NCBI GenBank assembly: GCA_023663635.1
Contig: JAMPHD010000029.1
Location: forward strand, 1 to 33,737
DNA: 33,737 nucleotides
Direction: 5' to 3'
From: Acetatifactor muris
Lineage (GTDB): Bacteria; Bacillota; Clostridia; Lachnospirales; Lachnospiraceae
Part shown: positions 1-8,005 of the stretch, in pieces
Position numbering within the stretch: the stretch's first letter is position 1
Layout of the letters: every line of letters starts with the position of its first letter
Translations under genes and position numbers: made by a program
Notes under the pieces: generated by a model
Told to the model about the DNA's origin: nothing
The model's input: the letters and a program-made list of their open reading frames with translations, nothing else
Database searches by the model: none

Positions 1-30
1 AAGTCCCAACTGGCTGTTGGGGACTGAAAC
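1..30. repeat. Edge hairpin resembling a CRISPR repeat
   Basis: Bases 2-10 (AGTCCCAAC) pair with 16-25 (GTTGGGGACT) around a TGGCT loop, with one bulged G, and the element ends in GAAAC at 26-30. A short stem followed by a GAAAC tail is typical of many class 1 CRISPR repeats, and terminal repeats sit at array ends. Only this one copy is visible and the window starts inside or at it, so the array itself cannot be seen. No T-run follows, which argues against a Rho-independent terminator. It could equally be the end of a mobile element or a chance hairpin. Confidence 0.25.
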
Positions 31-48
31 CTTACACTTATATATTAG

Positions 49-330
49 GAGGAGCGAATAGCCCAAATAGCCGGGCAGGGAAAACCGGCAATAGACATCG
101 CGGTCGAATTATGCCTGTATTGTATGAAAACGCAGGTGTTTTTAGATGGAAATAAAAGAGCGTCCGTGATTTTTGCAAACCACTATTTGATCGCGCATGG
201 GATGGGGGTTTTGGTGATACCGGAAAGGGAAGTGCCCGAGTTCAAAAAACTCCTTGTGGCATTTTATGAAGGAGAGGATGCTGATGTTCTGTATGCTTTT
301 ATGAAGGAACGATGTTGGAAGAATTTTTGA
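49..330 (+). pseudogene. Remnant of a Fic/DOC-family protein
   Basis: The frame is open from just after a stop at 46-48 to 330 and encodes the C-terminal part of a Fic domain: a helix leading into QVFLDGNKRA, then the conserved tail. Intact Fic proteins are about 200 or more residues and transfer AMP or related groups to target proteins, often as toxins. Here the N-terminal half is absent and the same-frame stop lies just upstream. The ATG at 124 would begin right at the motif and lacks a ribosome site, so I read the locus as a decayed remnant. The histidine of the classic HxFxDGNxR motif is replaced by Gln. Neighbouring junk and the edge hairpin fit a rearranged end of a defence or mobile region. 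It is very unlikely to be active. Confidence 0.65.
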
Positions 331-367
331 TACATTTTGAGAAAATTATGATCGGAGGAATACAATA

Positions 368-1312
368 ATGAAAGTCTTTATTGCATGCCCGGTCTCGGCC
401 GTATCCGGAGGCGCTGAACTGTTACATCAGTTCAGCCGCAGCCTCACCATGAGAGACGTGGAAAACTATATGCTGTATTATGGCAACACGGAAGGCTGTC
501 CCACACCTGAGAGGTATAAGAAATATAATGTCAAAATTGCGGAGCAATATGAGGATAGTGAGGATTCCGTGCTCGTGCTGCCGGAAGTAGGTGTGCATGA
601 GGCGCAGCGATGCCAAAAGGGCAAGGTTGCCATCTGGTGGCTGTCGGTAAATAATTATATCATGTGCTATAGGCAAAAATTTACCACAACATTTGATGTT
701 TTTGGAGTCGCGAGGCAAAAGAATGTTTTACAGTTTGTGCAGTCGCAGTACGCCAAAGATTTTTTGGAAAAGTTTTTCAAGATAGAGGAGTCTTATTTTC
801 TGTCGGACTACATCAACGAAGAGATATTGGAGTATGCGCGGAAGAATAACCGGATGCCCAGGCAGAACATTTGTCTGTATAATCCGGCAAAGGGATTGGC
901 GAATGTGGAACCGCTGGTGGAGAGCAGCAGGGAAGATATCACATGGATTCCTTTGCAGGGCTATACTCCGGCGGAGATGGCGGATCTGATGTGTCGGGCG
1001 AAATTATATATCGACTTCGGCGGTCATCCGGGAAAGGACCGCATTCCGAGAGAGGCAGCCGCCTGCGGGTGTTGTGTGATCACCAACAGGGAGGGCAGCG
1101 CGCAAAATGACAGGGATGTGCCGATAGATCCGACCTACAAAATAGGAGATGTCAGTGATATCCCTCAAGTGCTTGACAGAATTTATGATGTCATGGACCA
1201 TTATGAGGACAGGATAAAGGACTTTGAGACCTATCGCGGGCGGATCGCGGGGGAGAAGACTCAGTTTGAACGGGAAGTGGATGAATTTCTTGAAAGGGTT
1301 GGAGGGACTTAA
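368..1312 (+). CDS. GT-B-like glycosyltransferase family protein
   Basis: This 314-residue soluble protein has no signal peptide. It opens with a Rossmann-type strand and glycine-rich turn (VFIACPVSAVSGGAELLHQF), the usual beginning of GT-B glycosyltransferases. It carries a C-terminal IPREAAACGCCVITN segment with Glu near residue 229, matching the E-x7-G nucleotide-sugar-binding region of GT4-like enzymes. It is shorter than a typical GT4 enzyme (about 360-400 residues). The start is supported by GGAGG eight bases upstream. It stands alone between the Fic remnant and a histidine kinase with its own promoter region, so the acceptor cannot be inferred. A role in surface polysaccharide or glycoprotein synthesis is likely but unproven. 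Confidence 0.65.
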   Translation: MKVFIACPVSAVSGGAELLHQFSRSLTMRDVENYMLYYGNTEGCPTPERYKKYNVKIAEQYEDSEDSVLVLPEVGVHEAQRCQKGKVAIWWLSVNNYIMCYRQKFTTTFDVFGVARQKNVLQFVQSQYAKDFLEKFFKIEESYFLSDYINEEILEYARKNNRMPRQNICLYNPAKGLANVEPLVESSREDITWIPLQGYTPAEMADLMCRAKLYIDFGGHPGKDRIPREAAACGCCVITNREGSAQNDRDVPIDPTYKIGDVSDIPQVLDRIYDVMDHYEDRIKDFETYRGRIAGEKTQFEREVDEFLERVGGT

Positions 1313-1350
1313 GTTTATGGTCCTCTGCCGGATAAATTTCTTATAATATC

Positions 1351-1388
1351 TTGTTTTTTTGCGGACAAACTGCTATATTCGATATAGT
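1351..1388 (+). promoter_or_regulatory. Candidate promoter of the hybrid kinase gene
   Basis: Two overlapping readings are possible. One is TTGTTT (1351-1356), 17 bases, TATATT (1374-1379). The other is TTGCGG (1359-1364), 18 bases, TATAGT (1383-1388). The -10 area lies in the small inverted repeat CTATAT-TCG-ATATAG (1373-1387). Neither reading is strong, but this is the only sigma-A-like signal in the 169 bases before the kinase. Confidence 0.3.
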
Positions 1389-1395
1389 ACGGACA

Positions 1396-1447
1396 GTGAC
1401 TTTGAGAGCCGGTTTCGGTATTGAGCCGACAGCATGCCTGAGGTCAC
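1396..1447 (+). promoter_or_regulatory. Possible structured leader before the kinase
   Basis: GTGACTT at 1396-1402 can pair with AGGTCAC at 1441-1447 (seven pairs with one G-U). The pairing encloses about 38 bases that hold two GAGCCG copies and a CGG/CCG hairpin. It lies between the candidate promoter and the start codon at 1482. It matches no riboswitch class I recognise; the conserved c-di-GMP-I core bases are absent. Confidence 0.22.
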
Positions 1448-1481
1448 GGGTTTTAGAGTGAAAGATGTATGAGGAACAGCC

Positions 1482-4400
1482 ATGAAGAAGAAAAAAACGT
1501 TACAAGAAATTATTTTGATCGCAGCCCTTTTTGTTGTCATGATTCTGCTGTTTTTCCGGTTTACGACCCGCAACAGCAGCCGGACGGAGCAGCAGAACAG
1601 GGAATATGCGGCGGATTCCGCAAGGATGAAGGCAGAGCAGATAAACGATGAATTGGACAATGCCCTGAGGCAGATCAGAACCTACGCGTATTTTGTGGGG
1701 GAGGGGCTGACGCAGCCCGTGGTCACGACACGGATGTTGAAGGAGATGGAAGACAACTCCCGCTTTGACGCGCTCATGTTCACGGACGCGGAAGGCGTGG
1801 ATTATACGTCCGACGGGCGGACGGCCGATGTGACGGGGCGGAGATTCTATCAGGACGGCATCAAGGGCAACAGCGGCATTCAGATCGTATTTGATCCGCA
1901 CTTCTTTGCCGGGACGACGGTCGCCTGTTTTTACGCGCCGGTCTATTACAACGGCGAGGTCATCGGTGTGCTGCGGGGAGGCTTTCTGGCACAGGAATAT
2001 TTGAAAGATATGCTCACCACCACATATTTTGGGGAGGAGGCGCAGCTGTTTTTGTGTACGCCGGAAGGGAGAGTGATCGCCAACTCCAACGGTGAGAACT
2101 ATGAGGAACATCTTGTAGACATTCTGACAACGACGGGTATACTCAACCAAACTGCGGCGGAGCAGGTTCGGGAGGTTTTTGAGAACGGCGGCGAGGGTAC
2201 TTTTGCAGGCGGTTTCTCCGATGAGGTGGACAATGTCTGTGTCACCCGGCTCCCGGGCAATAAATATATTCTGGTACAGACCTTCCCTCAAAATGTGACC
2301 CGGCGTATGGTTGCGGAAGAAAATATGGCGGGCATCGAACTGGAGGTCATGCTGATCGCTCTGTTTGCGCTCTACATTGTCTTCCTTTTGATCCGCACCG
2401 GGCGCAGACGGAAACATCTGGAGAAAGAAAACCGGGAGATGGGATATATCATAAGCGGCGTCACCACGCTGTTTTCCAGATTTGCCATGGTGGATCTGGC
2501 AGCCGAAACCTATCAATATCTGGCGGAGACCAAGCCTGAGGACGGCGGGATCGCGGAGAGCGGGCCCTACCGGGAACTTGTGACCTATCTGGCATCTTCC
2601 ATGGAGGGAGAGCAGCGCCGGGAATTTGTGGATTTCATGGACAAAGATGCCATCATCGAGGCCATGGCGGATCGAGATGACCTCCGATATGAGCGCCATG
2701 TGATGAAGGACGGACATTCGGAGTGGGAACATATGAACCTGATCTGTCTGGAGCGGGATGAGGGCAGAGCGACCAAGATTTTGTCCATTCGTCAGAACAT
2801 AACGGATGTGAAAGAGAGAGAGCTGCGCATCCGCAGGGAGAGATCGAGGGCGAACCGCAGGGAGAGACAGTACAGCATAGCGCTCATGTCCAATGCCTTC
2901 TGCAGCTTCGAATTTAATCTGACGAGGGATCTGGTAGAGCAGGATATTGTCAGAACCATAGACGGGCAGCAGATCTCTTTCCTGGAGCGGGCGGGTCTGA
3001 CCGCGCCCTGCAAGGCATCGGAATGTTTTGAACAATGGAAACGATTTGTCATGGAAGAATCCGAAGAAGACTATTCCGCCACCGTAAACATTGATAATCT
3101 GAAGAACTGCTTTGAGCGCGGCGACAGGGAGGTCGTAGTCGAGTATTGGGGAAAGGGCGTCGATGACAGCCGGATGTGTGTGCGCCAGTCCTTTGTCATG
3201 GCTAAGGATGAGGAGTCCGGTGATATCATGGTCATGACGACCTCCAAGGACATCACGGAGCAGGTCAGAAAACAGAGGGAACAGACTCAGGCTCTTCAGG
3301 ACGCGTTGGTACAGGCGCAGCATGCCAACAAGGCCAAGACCACATTTTTGTCCAATATGTCCCATGATATCCGCACGCCCATGAACGCCATCATCGGATT
3401 CTCTACCATTGCCGTCAGCCATATTGACAACAGGGAGCAGGTTTTGGATTGTCTGCAGAAGGTGCTCTCCTCCAGCAATCATCTGCTGAGCCTGATCAAT
3501 GATATTCTGGACATGAGCAGGATCGAGAGCGGAAAAGTACAGATCAAGGAGCAGGAATGCAATATTTCCGAACTGATGCACAATCTGGTCAGCATCATTC
3601 AGCCGCAGATCAAGGCAAAACAGTTGGAATTGTTCATTGATACCTTTGATGTGGCCAATGAGGATGTGATCGCCGATCCGTTGAAACTGAATCAGGTGTT
3701 CATCAATCTGCTGAGTAACGCGGTGAAGTACACGCCCGCCGGAGGTTCGATCTCCTTCAGGATCATGCAGAAGACCACATTCCGGCATGGATATGGGGAT
3801 TATGTATTTGTCATCAAAGACAACGGCACGGGAATGTCTGCGGACTTTGTGGAGCATATCTTTGAGCCCTTTGAGCGGGAATCCACCGTGACCCAGAGCG
3901 GTATTCAGGGGACAGGTCTGGGCATGGCCATCACCAGAAATATTGTGGAGATGATGAACGGCACCATCAATGTGGAGAGTGAGCCGGGAAGGGGCAGTAC
4001 TTTCACGGTGGAAGTGAGCTTGAAACTGCAGGATACGGAGAAGACCGAAGAGCAGATCAAGGAACTGGAGGGGCTGCGCGCGTTGGTCGTGGACGACGAC
4101 TTCAATGTCTGTGACGGCGTCAGCAAGATGTTAAAGCAGATCGGTCTGCGCTCCGAGTGGACCACCTCCGGCAGGGAGGCGGTGTACCGCGCGAAGAGCG
4201 CCCACGAGGAGGGAGATTCCTACCATACCTTCATCATCGACTGGCAGATGCCGGGGCTCAGCGGGATACAGACGGCCAAGGAGATCCGGAAAGTGATCGG
4301 CGCCGAGGCTCCCATTATCATTCTGACCGCCTATGACTGGTCGGATATCGAGGAGGAGGCCAAGGCGGTGGGCGTTACGGCCTTCTGCGCGAAACCTCTG

Positions 4401-4871
4401 TTCATGTCGGATCTGAAGTCGGTGCTGCTTGCGGCCAACAATCTGTCGGAGAAACATGAAGAGGTTCCCGAGTGGACGCTGGCCGATTTCAGCGGAAGAC
4501 GCATCCTTCTGGTGGAGGACAATGAGCTGAACCGCGAGATCGCGCAGGTGATCCTGCAAGAGTCGGGATTCCTGGTGGACACCGCTCCCGATGGAACGGA
4601 CGCGGTGGCGATCATGGAGAAGGCGGAGGAAAATTATTATGACGCGATCCTGATGGATGTGCAGATGCCTACCATGGACGGATATGAGGCCACACGGACT
4701 ATCCGCAGACTTCCCCGTAAGGACGTGCAGAATCTGCCCATCATCGCCATGACAGCCAATGCCTTGGAGGAGGATAAGGAGGCGGCGCTGAAGAACGGTA
4801 TGAACGCCCATATCGCCAAGCCGTTGGATATGGACATCTTTATATCCGTGCTGAAGAAATTCCTCGGGTAA
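1482..4871 (+). CDS. Membrane hybrid histidine kinase with two receiver domains
   Basis: This 1129-residue sensor has a transmembrane helix at about 8-26, an extracytoplasmic dCACHE-like domain at about 30-285 and a second helix at about 288-306. Two PAS-like cytoplasmic regions (about 310-600) and a coiled linker follow. The HisKA domain has phospho-accepting His628 in MSHDIRTPMNAIIGF. The HATPase domain has an N-box near 742-746, then DNGTG and GTGLGM. Two receiver domains carry Asp920 (IIDWQMPG) and Asp1059 (LMDVQMPTMDG). Both receivers keep their acidic pocket, Thr and Lys (CAKP, IAKP). No HPt domain is fused, so a separate HPt protein is needed for a multistep relay; the free HPt at 15217 is the nearest candidate. 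Ligand unknown. The start follows a GAGGAA site. Confidence 0.9.
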   Translation: MKKKKTLQEIILIAALFVVMILLFFRFTTRNSSRTEQQNREYAADSARMKAEQINDELDNALRQIRTYAYFVGEGLTQPVVTTRMLKEMEDNSRFDALMFTDAEGVDYTSDGRTADVTGRRFYQDGIKGNSGIQIVFDPHFFAGTTVACFYAPVYYNGEVIGVLRGGFLAQEYLKDMLTTTYFGEEAQLFLCTPEGRVIANSNGENYEEHLVDILTTTGILNQTAAEQVREVFENGGEGTFAGGFSDEVDNVCVTRLPGNKYILVQTFPQNVTRRMVAEENMAGIELEVMLIALFALYIVFLLIRTGRRRKHLEKENREMGYIISGVTTLFSRFAMVDLAAETYQYLAETKPEDGGIAESGPYRELVTYLASSMEGEQRREFVDFMDKDAIIEAMADRDDLRYERHVMKDGHSEWEHMNLICLERDEGRATKILSIRQNITDVKERELRIRRERSRANRRERQYSIALMSNAFCSFEFNLTRDLVEQDIVRTIDGQQISFLERAGLTAPCKASECFEQWKRFVMEESEEDYSATVNIDNLKNCFERGDREVVVEYWGKGVDDSRMCVRQSFVMAKDEESGDIMVMTTSKDITEQVRKQREQTQALQDALVQAQHANKAKTTFLSNMSHDIRTPMNAIIGFSTIAVSHIDNREQVLDCLQKVLSSSNHLLSLINDILDMSRIESGKVQIKEQECNISELMHNLVSIIQPQIKAKQLELFIDTFDVANEDVIADPLKLNQVFINLLSNAVKYTPAGGSISFRIMQKTTFRHGYGDYVFVIKDNGTGMSADFVEHIFEPFERESTVTQSGIQGTGLGMAITRNIVEMMNGTINVESEPGRGSTFTVEVSLKLQDTEKTEEQIKELEGLRALVVDDDFNVCDGVSKMLKQIGLRSEWTTSGREAVYRAKSAHEEGDSYHTFIIDWQMPGLSGIQTAKEIRKVIGAEAPIIILTAYDWSDIEEEAKAVGVTAFCAKPLFMSDLKSVLLAANNLSEKHEEVPEWTLADFSGRRILLVEDNELNREIAQVILQESGFLVDTAPDGTDAVAIMEKAEENYYDAILMDVQMPTMDGYEATRTIRRLPRKDVQNLPIIAMTANALEEDKEAALKNGMNAHIAKPLDMDIFISVLKKFLG

Positions 4872-4886
4872 CGGCAGGATTCTGTA

Positions 4887-4915
4887 TTGACAAAAGCAAA
4901 GGCTCGGAATATACT
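4887..4915 (+). promoter_or_regulatory. Strong sigma-A promoter of the HMA/hydrolase/ABC operon
   Basis: TTGACA (4887-4892), a 17-base spacer and TATACT (4910-4915) make a near-consensus promoter. Transcription should begin near 4922, just at the first GTTAG-N6-CTAAC repeat, so a protein bound there would block initiation or escape. The promoter starts 16 bases after the kinase stop codon. Confidence 0.8.
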
Positions 4916-4923
4916 GAAAGTAA

Positions 4924-4939
4924 GTTAGCGGCTGCTAAC
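4924..4939. promoter_or_regulatory. Operator-like inverted repeat 1 (GTTAG-N6-CTAAC)
   Basis: GTTAGCGGCTGCTAAC is a perfect dyad with six-base half sites, placed nine bases after the -10 element. Repressors of metal homeostasis in the DtxR family bind TTAG/CTAA-rich dyads of this general type, and the first gene of the operon encodes a metal-binding-type protein. The regulator is not encoded in this window; its identity is inference. Confidence 0.6.
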
Positions 4940-4966
4940 ACAAAAGAGACGCTTTTACTGACATAG

Positions 4967-4991
4967 GGGCAGTTCAAGGAGTGGACTGCCC
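4967..4991 (+). repeat. Hairpin repeat copy in the operon leader
   Basis: GGGCAGT (4967-4973) and ACTGCCC (4985-4991) form a perfect 7-bp stem, followed by GCTGTTT. Sequence and tail resemble the tandem hairpins at 25961-26076. Inside the 5' leader it could act as an attenuator, or as a weak terminator for upstream kinase transcripts. Confidence 0.45.
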
Positions 4992-5007
4992 GCTGTTTAA
5001 AGATTGG

Positions 5008-5023
5008 GTTAGACAACGCTAAC
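5008..5023. promoter_or_regulatory. Operator-like inverted repeat 2 (GTTAG-N6-CTAAC)
   Basis: GTTAGACAACGCTAAC repeats the geometry of the 4924 site exactly: outer GTTAG and CTAAC separated by six bases. It lies 84 bases further on, about eight helical turns, and a third half site (GTTAG, 5028-5032) follows. The distance would allow two bound dimers to face the same side of the DNA or to loop it. Confidence 0.55.
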
Positions 5024-5052
5024 TTTTGTTAGATATATCAAAGGAGGCCCTT

Positions 5053-5277
5053 ATGGTTAAGATCACATTGGGAATCGAAGGAATGGCATGCGGTATGTGC
5101 GAGGCGCACATCAATGACGCGCTGCGGAATGCCTTTCAGGTGAAAAAGGTAAAAAGTTCCCACAGGAAGAAACAGACGGTCATCCTTGCCGAGGAAGATA
5201 TTCCGGAGCAGGAATTGAGAGATGTGGTGGCCAAAGCCGGCTATGACGTGGTGCAGGTGAGGAGCGAGAACAAATGA
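5053..5277 (+). CDS. Small HMA-like metal-binding protein
   Basis: This 74-residue cytosolic protein has the ferredoxin-like heavy-metal-associated pattern: a first strand ending at MACGMCEAH (the MxCxxC metal-binding loop, residues 11-16 or so), then two helices and strands ending in the GYDVVQV edge. Copper chaperones of this fold are 65-75 residues, but close clostridial relatives are often found beside ferrous-iron (Feo) genes, so the metal is uncertain. The start at 5053 follows AAGGAGG by five bases; the frame could begin at 5026 but that start has no ribosome site. It is first in the operon behind two operator repeats, and its stop overlaps the next start as ATGA. It may sense, buffer or deliver a metal used by the downstream proteins. 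Confidence 0.72.
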   Translation: MVKITLGIEGMACGMCEAHINDALRNAFQVKKVKSSHRKKQTVILAEEDIPEQELRDVVAKAGYDVVQVRSENK

Positions 5278-6059
5278 AATTTTATGAATTTGGTGACGCG
5301 CATGATCCGGCGATCCTTCTGCTGCCGGGCACCTGTTGCCATTGGAAGGCAAATTTCGGGGCGGTCATACCGCTTTTGGAGCAGGACTTTCGCGTGATCT
5401 GCGCCTCCTATGACGGTTTTGATGAGACGGAGGACTCCGTCTTTCCCGACATGTTGGAGGAGACGGCCCGGATAGAGAGCTATATCCGGGACAAGTATGA
5501 GGGCAGGATCATGGCCGCTTACGGCTGTTCTCTGGGCGGCAGCTTTGTGGGGCTGTTGGCGCAGAGGCGCAAGATCCACATCGACCATGGAATCTTGGGC
5601 AGCTCCGATCTGGATCAGGGGGCGGGACCTGCCGCAAAGTTTCAGGCGTGGCTGATAAGCAGAGTGTTCCACGGGGTGTTTCAAAAGGGCAGACTGCCCG
5701 GATTCATGCGGGCCAAACTTGCCAAGATGCCCGAGGAGGAGCAGCGCTATTATCATAAGATGATGGATATGTTCGGCATGAATGACACCCGGATGGCCTT
5801 TGTAAAGCGGGAGAGCATCCGCAATCAGTTCTATTCGGACTTGGTGACGCCGCTGGAGGACGGGATTTTCGTGCCCGACACAACGATACATATTTTCTAC
5901 GCGGTCAAAATGGGTGAGCAGTATTTGGAACGGTATGAACGCCATTTTAAGAACCCGGACATCCGCCGCCATGAGCTGCAGCACGAGGAATTGTTGATCT
6001 GCCGGCCGAAACAGTGGGCGGAGGAGGTCAGAAAGTGTTGTGGGGTGAGTGTGCCATGA
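5274..6059 (+). CDS. Alpha/beta hydrolase 1
   Basis: This 261-residue soluble alpha/beta hydrolase has an oxyanion-hole segment LLPGTCCHW near residue 20, the nucleophile elbow GCSLGG with Ser86, and a C-terminal His (about 237, in LQHEELL). The acid residue is not obvious; a Glu or Asp in the YAVKMGE region or its neighbourhood must be assumed. A helical lid-like insert with an aromatic- and methionine-rich stretch lies at about 125-185. It is translationally coupled to the HMA-like gene by an ATGA overlap. Relatives are usually annotated only as hydrolases of unknown substrate. In this operon it may cleave an ester or amide of the compound handled by the ABC transporter. It is not an obvious paralogue of the other two hydrolases here. 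Confidence 0.7.
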   Translation: MKFYEFGDAHDPAILLLPGTCCHWKANFGAVIPLLEQDFRVICASYDGFDETEDSVFPDMLEETARIESYIRDKYEGRIMAAYGCSLGGSFVGLLAQRRKIHIDHGILGSSDLDQGAGPAAKFQAWLISRVFHGVFQKGRLPGFMRAKLAKMPEEEQRYYHKMMDMFGMNDTRMAFVKRESIRNQFYSDLVTPLEDGIFVPDTTIHIFYAVKMGEQYLERYERHFKNPDIRRHELQHEELLICRPKQWAEEVRKCCGVSVP

Positions 6060-6124
6060 CGGCAAGCCGGGTTGTCGGGAAAGCATAGGCCGGGGAAAAT
6101 AAGCCGGAAAGGTATGGTATTGGT

Positions 6125-7291
6125 ATGGAATTTCATTTCAAAAGAGGGGTATATCATTTAAACGAACAGAGTAATTTTGACTTTCAGTTAAACCGCGTGG
6201 TCATGTGGGACGGCGGCGATTTGGAGGAGATTCGGGAGGTCGGCCCGGGGATAAAGACCAGCGAGGACTGGAAACGGGAACTGATCGCCCTTGGAGACAA
6301 AGCGGTCTCGGAGGATCGGACGGAAAATGCCATCGCCTATTATCGGATGAGCGAGTTTTTCATGTATGACGGCGACCCAGACAAAAAGGCTTATTATGTG
6401 AAAGCGACGGAAATGTTTTATGACTATTATAAGCCTGTATTTGAGAGCGGTGAGGTGGAGCGGTATGAAGTGCCCTATGAGGATGTGACCCTGCCGGTCA
6501 TGGTGGCAAAGGCCAAGGGAGAGGAGAAAGACGTCGTTTTACTGCACGGCGGGAATGACAGCTATTTTGAGGAATTTTTTATCCCGATGCTGTATCTGGC
6601 GGAGAACGGTTTTACCACCTATCTGTTTGAGGGGCCGGGACAGGGCGGCGTGATGCGGGTGCAGGGAAAACATTTCACCCATGAGTGGGAGCGTCCGGTC
6701 AGCGCCGTACTGGACTATTTCGGGCTTGAGGATGTGACGATCATCGGCGCGTCTCTCGGCGGCATGTTGGCGCCCCGCGCGGCGGCATTTGAGAAACGGA
6801 TAAAGCGGGTGATCGCGTGGAGCGTGTTCCCGAATTTCAGGGATGTGATCCTGTCCGCCTCAAGTCCCAATGAGGAGCGGCGCATGAAGTTGGCCAAATG
6901 GCTGCTCGACCATCACTGCAAAGGAATCATCAATATGGTCTTCAACAAACTGGCCAAGAAGGACGAGATGATCCGTTGGGGCTTGGAGCACGGGAAATAT
7001 GCCTATGAGGCGCAGGATGCTTTCGGCTACGCGCAGAAGATGAACCGGTTCCAAATGATGGACATTGCGGACCGGATCACGCAGGATATCCTGATCGTCG
7101 GGGCCAATAAGGATCATTTTATTCCATATACGATGGTGGGGGAGGAGATCAACGCCTTAAAGAATGTGCATTCCCTTACGTTCCGCCTGTTTACGGACAA
7201 GGAGGATGCCTGCAACCATTGTAACTGCGGGAACGTAAAGCTGACCTTTGACACCTTTATGAACTGGATCCTGCAGACGAAAGAGGGATGA
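6125..7291 (+). CDS. Alpha/beta hydrolase 2 with an N-terminal helical domain
   Basis: This 388-residue protein has about 110 residues of helical N-terminal domain before the alpha/beta hydrolase core, the layout of FrsA/dihydropseudooxynicotine-hydrolase-like enzymes. The core shows the oxyanion segment LLHGGNDSY, the nucleophile elbow GASLGG with Ser210, Asp330 in the GANKDHF strand end, and His365 inside a Cys-rich NHCNCGN loop. That loop is unusual next to a catalytic His and could bind metal or be redox-sensitive, which is inference. No signal peptide is present. It lies 65 bases after hydrolase 1 and reads in the same operon. The ribosome site (AAAGG) is distant, so translation may be weak or coupled. 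C-C or C-N bond hydrolysis is possible; the substrate is unknown. Confidence 0.7.
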   Translation: MEFHFKRGVYHLNEQSNFDFQLNRVVMWDGGDLEEIREVGPGIKTSEDWKRELIALGDKAVSEDRTENAIAYYRMSEFFMYDGDPDKKAYYVKATEMFYDYYKPVFESGEVERYEVPYEDVTLPVMVAKAKGEEKDVVLLHGGNDSYFEEFFIPMLYLAENGFTTYLFEGPGQGGVMRVQGKHFTHEWERPVSAVLDYFGLEDVTIIGASLGGMLAPRAAAFEKRIKRVIAWSVFPNFRDVILSASSPNEERRMKLAKWLLDHHCKGIINMVFNKLAKKDEMIRWGLEHGKYAYEAQDAFGYAQKMNRFQMMDIADRITQDILIVGANKDHFIPYTMVGEEINALKNVHSLTFRLFTDKEDACNHCNCGNVKLTFDTFMNWILQTKEG

Positions 7292-7324
7292 CGGTGAGGA
7301 TAAATCGACGGCGAGGATGGATCA

Positions 7325-8005
7325 ATGAAAATTAACAGGAAAAAGGTAATTTTAGCTTTGCTCTGCGGCATGTTGGGCTGCGTTTTTATGGGCAGCGGTG
7401 ACTGGCTGATGATTTACGGCAGTACCGTTCATCACGGGGATATCTACTGGCTCACGGAGGGCGTAGCGCAGATCCCGGCATGGAGAAATTCCCTGTCCAT
7501 GTTGGTGGCTTTTCCTGCGGTTTTGCTATATGGGATCGCGCTGTTTGCCACCGCGGGATTTGTGAATGCGGAGAAGCACAGGAAAATCTATCGGTATCTG
7601 ACGGCGTTCGGGCTGACCCCCTGGCTTTGTCTTCATCTGTTTTATGTCATGATCTTTTATGTGTTCGCGTGGCTTAGCGGCAATGGCTATGAGGCGGCGG
7701 CACTGCCTGCCGCGGAGGCCCTTTGTTCTCAACTGATGTGGATCGTGGCGCTGAGCGAGGCGATCATGCTGCCGCCCTTTTTGTACTGGTTTTATCTGCA
7801 GGTTTCCGGCAAGACGATATTTCCGAGAGGAATGGCCTTTACAAATGTGTTGGTCATTTACGGCATCCTGCAGCTTGTGAAGTCCGTCATGCCCGACACG
7901 CCGTTCCGGATCGGTTTTACCAACGGATTGATGAGCGAGAGCATGATCGTTTGGTTTGGCATTATGTTGGTATGGGTGGTACGACATTTGGAGGATAAAC
8001 GATGA
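7325..8005 (+). CDS. DUF6796-like polytopic membrane protein
   Basis: This 226-residue membrane protein has about six hydrophobic helices (roughly 8-30, 58-80, 90-117, 128-160, 172-192, 203-222). The early MGSGDWLMIYG motif and the RNSLSMLVAFPAVLLYGIAL segment match proteins grouped as DUF6796 in clostridia and related bacteria, for which no function is established. The start follows GAGGATGG. Its stop codon overlaps the start of the phosphotransferase-like gene as ATGA, which argues for coordinated production of the two proteins. It may be a permease-like or sensor subunit, or an integral partner of the soluble enzymes, but nothing in the sequence identifies a transported compound. Confidence 0.65.
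   Translation: MKINRKKVILALLCGMLGCVFMGSGDWLMIYGSTVHHGDIYWLTEGVAQIPAWRNSLSMLVAFPAVLLYGIALFATAGFVNAEKHRKIYRYLTAFGLTPWLCLHLFYVMIFYVFAWLSGNGYEAAALPAAEALCSQLMWIVALSEAIMLPPFLYWFYLQVSGKTIFPRGMAFTNVLVIYGILQLVKSVMPDTPFRIGFTNGLMSESMIVWFGIMLVWVVRHLEDKR

Noticed and set aside
1313..1481. c-di-GMP riboswitch before the kinase or before the signalling block
   Set aside because: I looked for the conserved GEMM core bases here and at 14992-15216 and did not find them.
1500..3857. 785-codon open frame on the reverse strand
   Set aside because: It is fully antisense to the hybrid kinase, whose domains are unmistakable; the reverse product is rich in His/Arg/Gln with no domain, as expected from mirror codons of a GC-biased gene.
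5687..5699. GGGCAGACTGCCC palindrome as another hairpin-repeat copy
   Set aside because: It lies inside the first hydrolase coding region, has a one-base loop and lacks the repeat's middle and tail; chance match.
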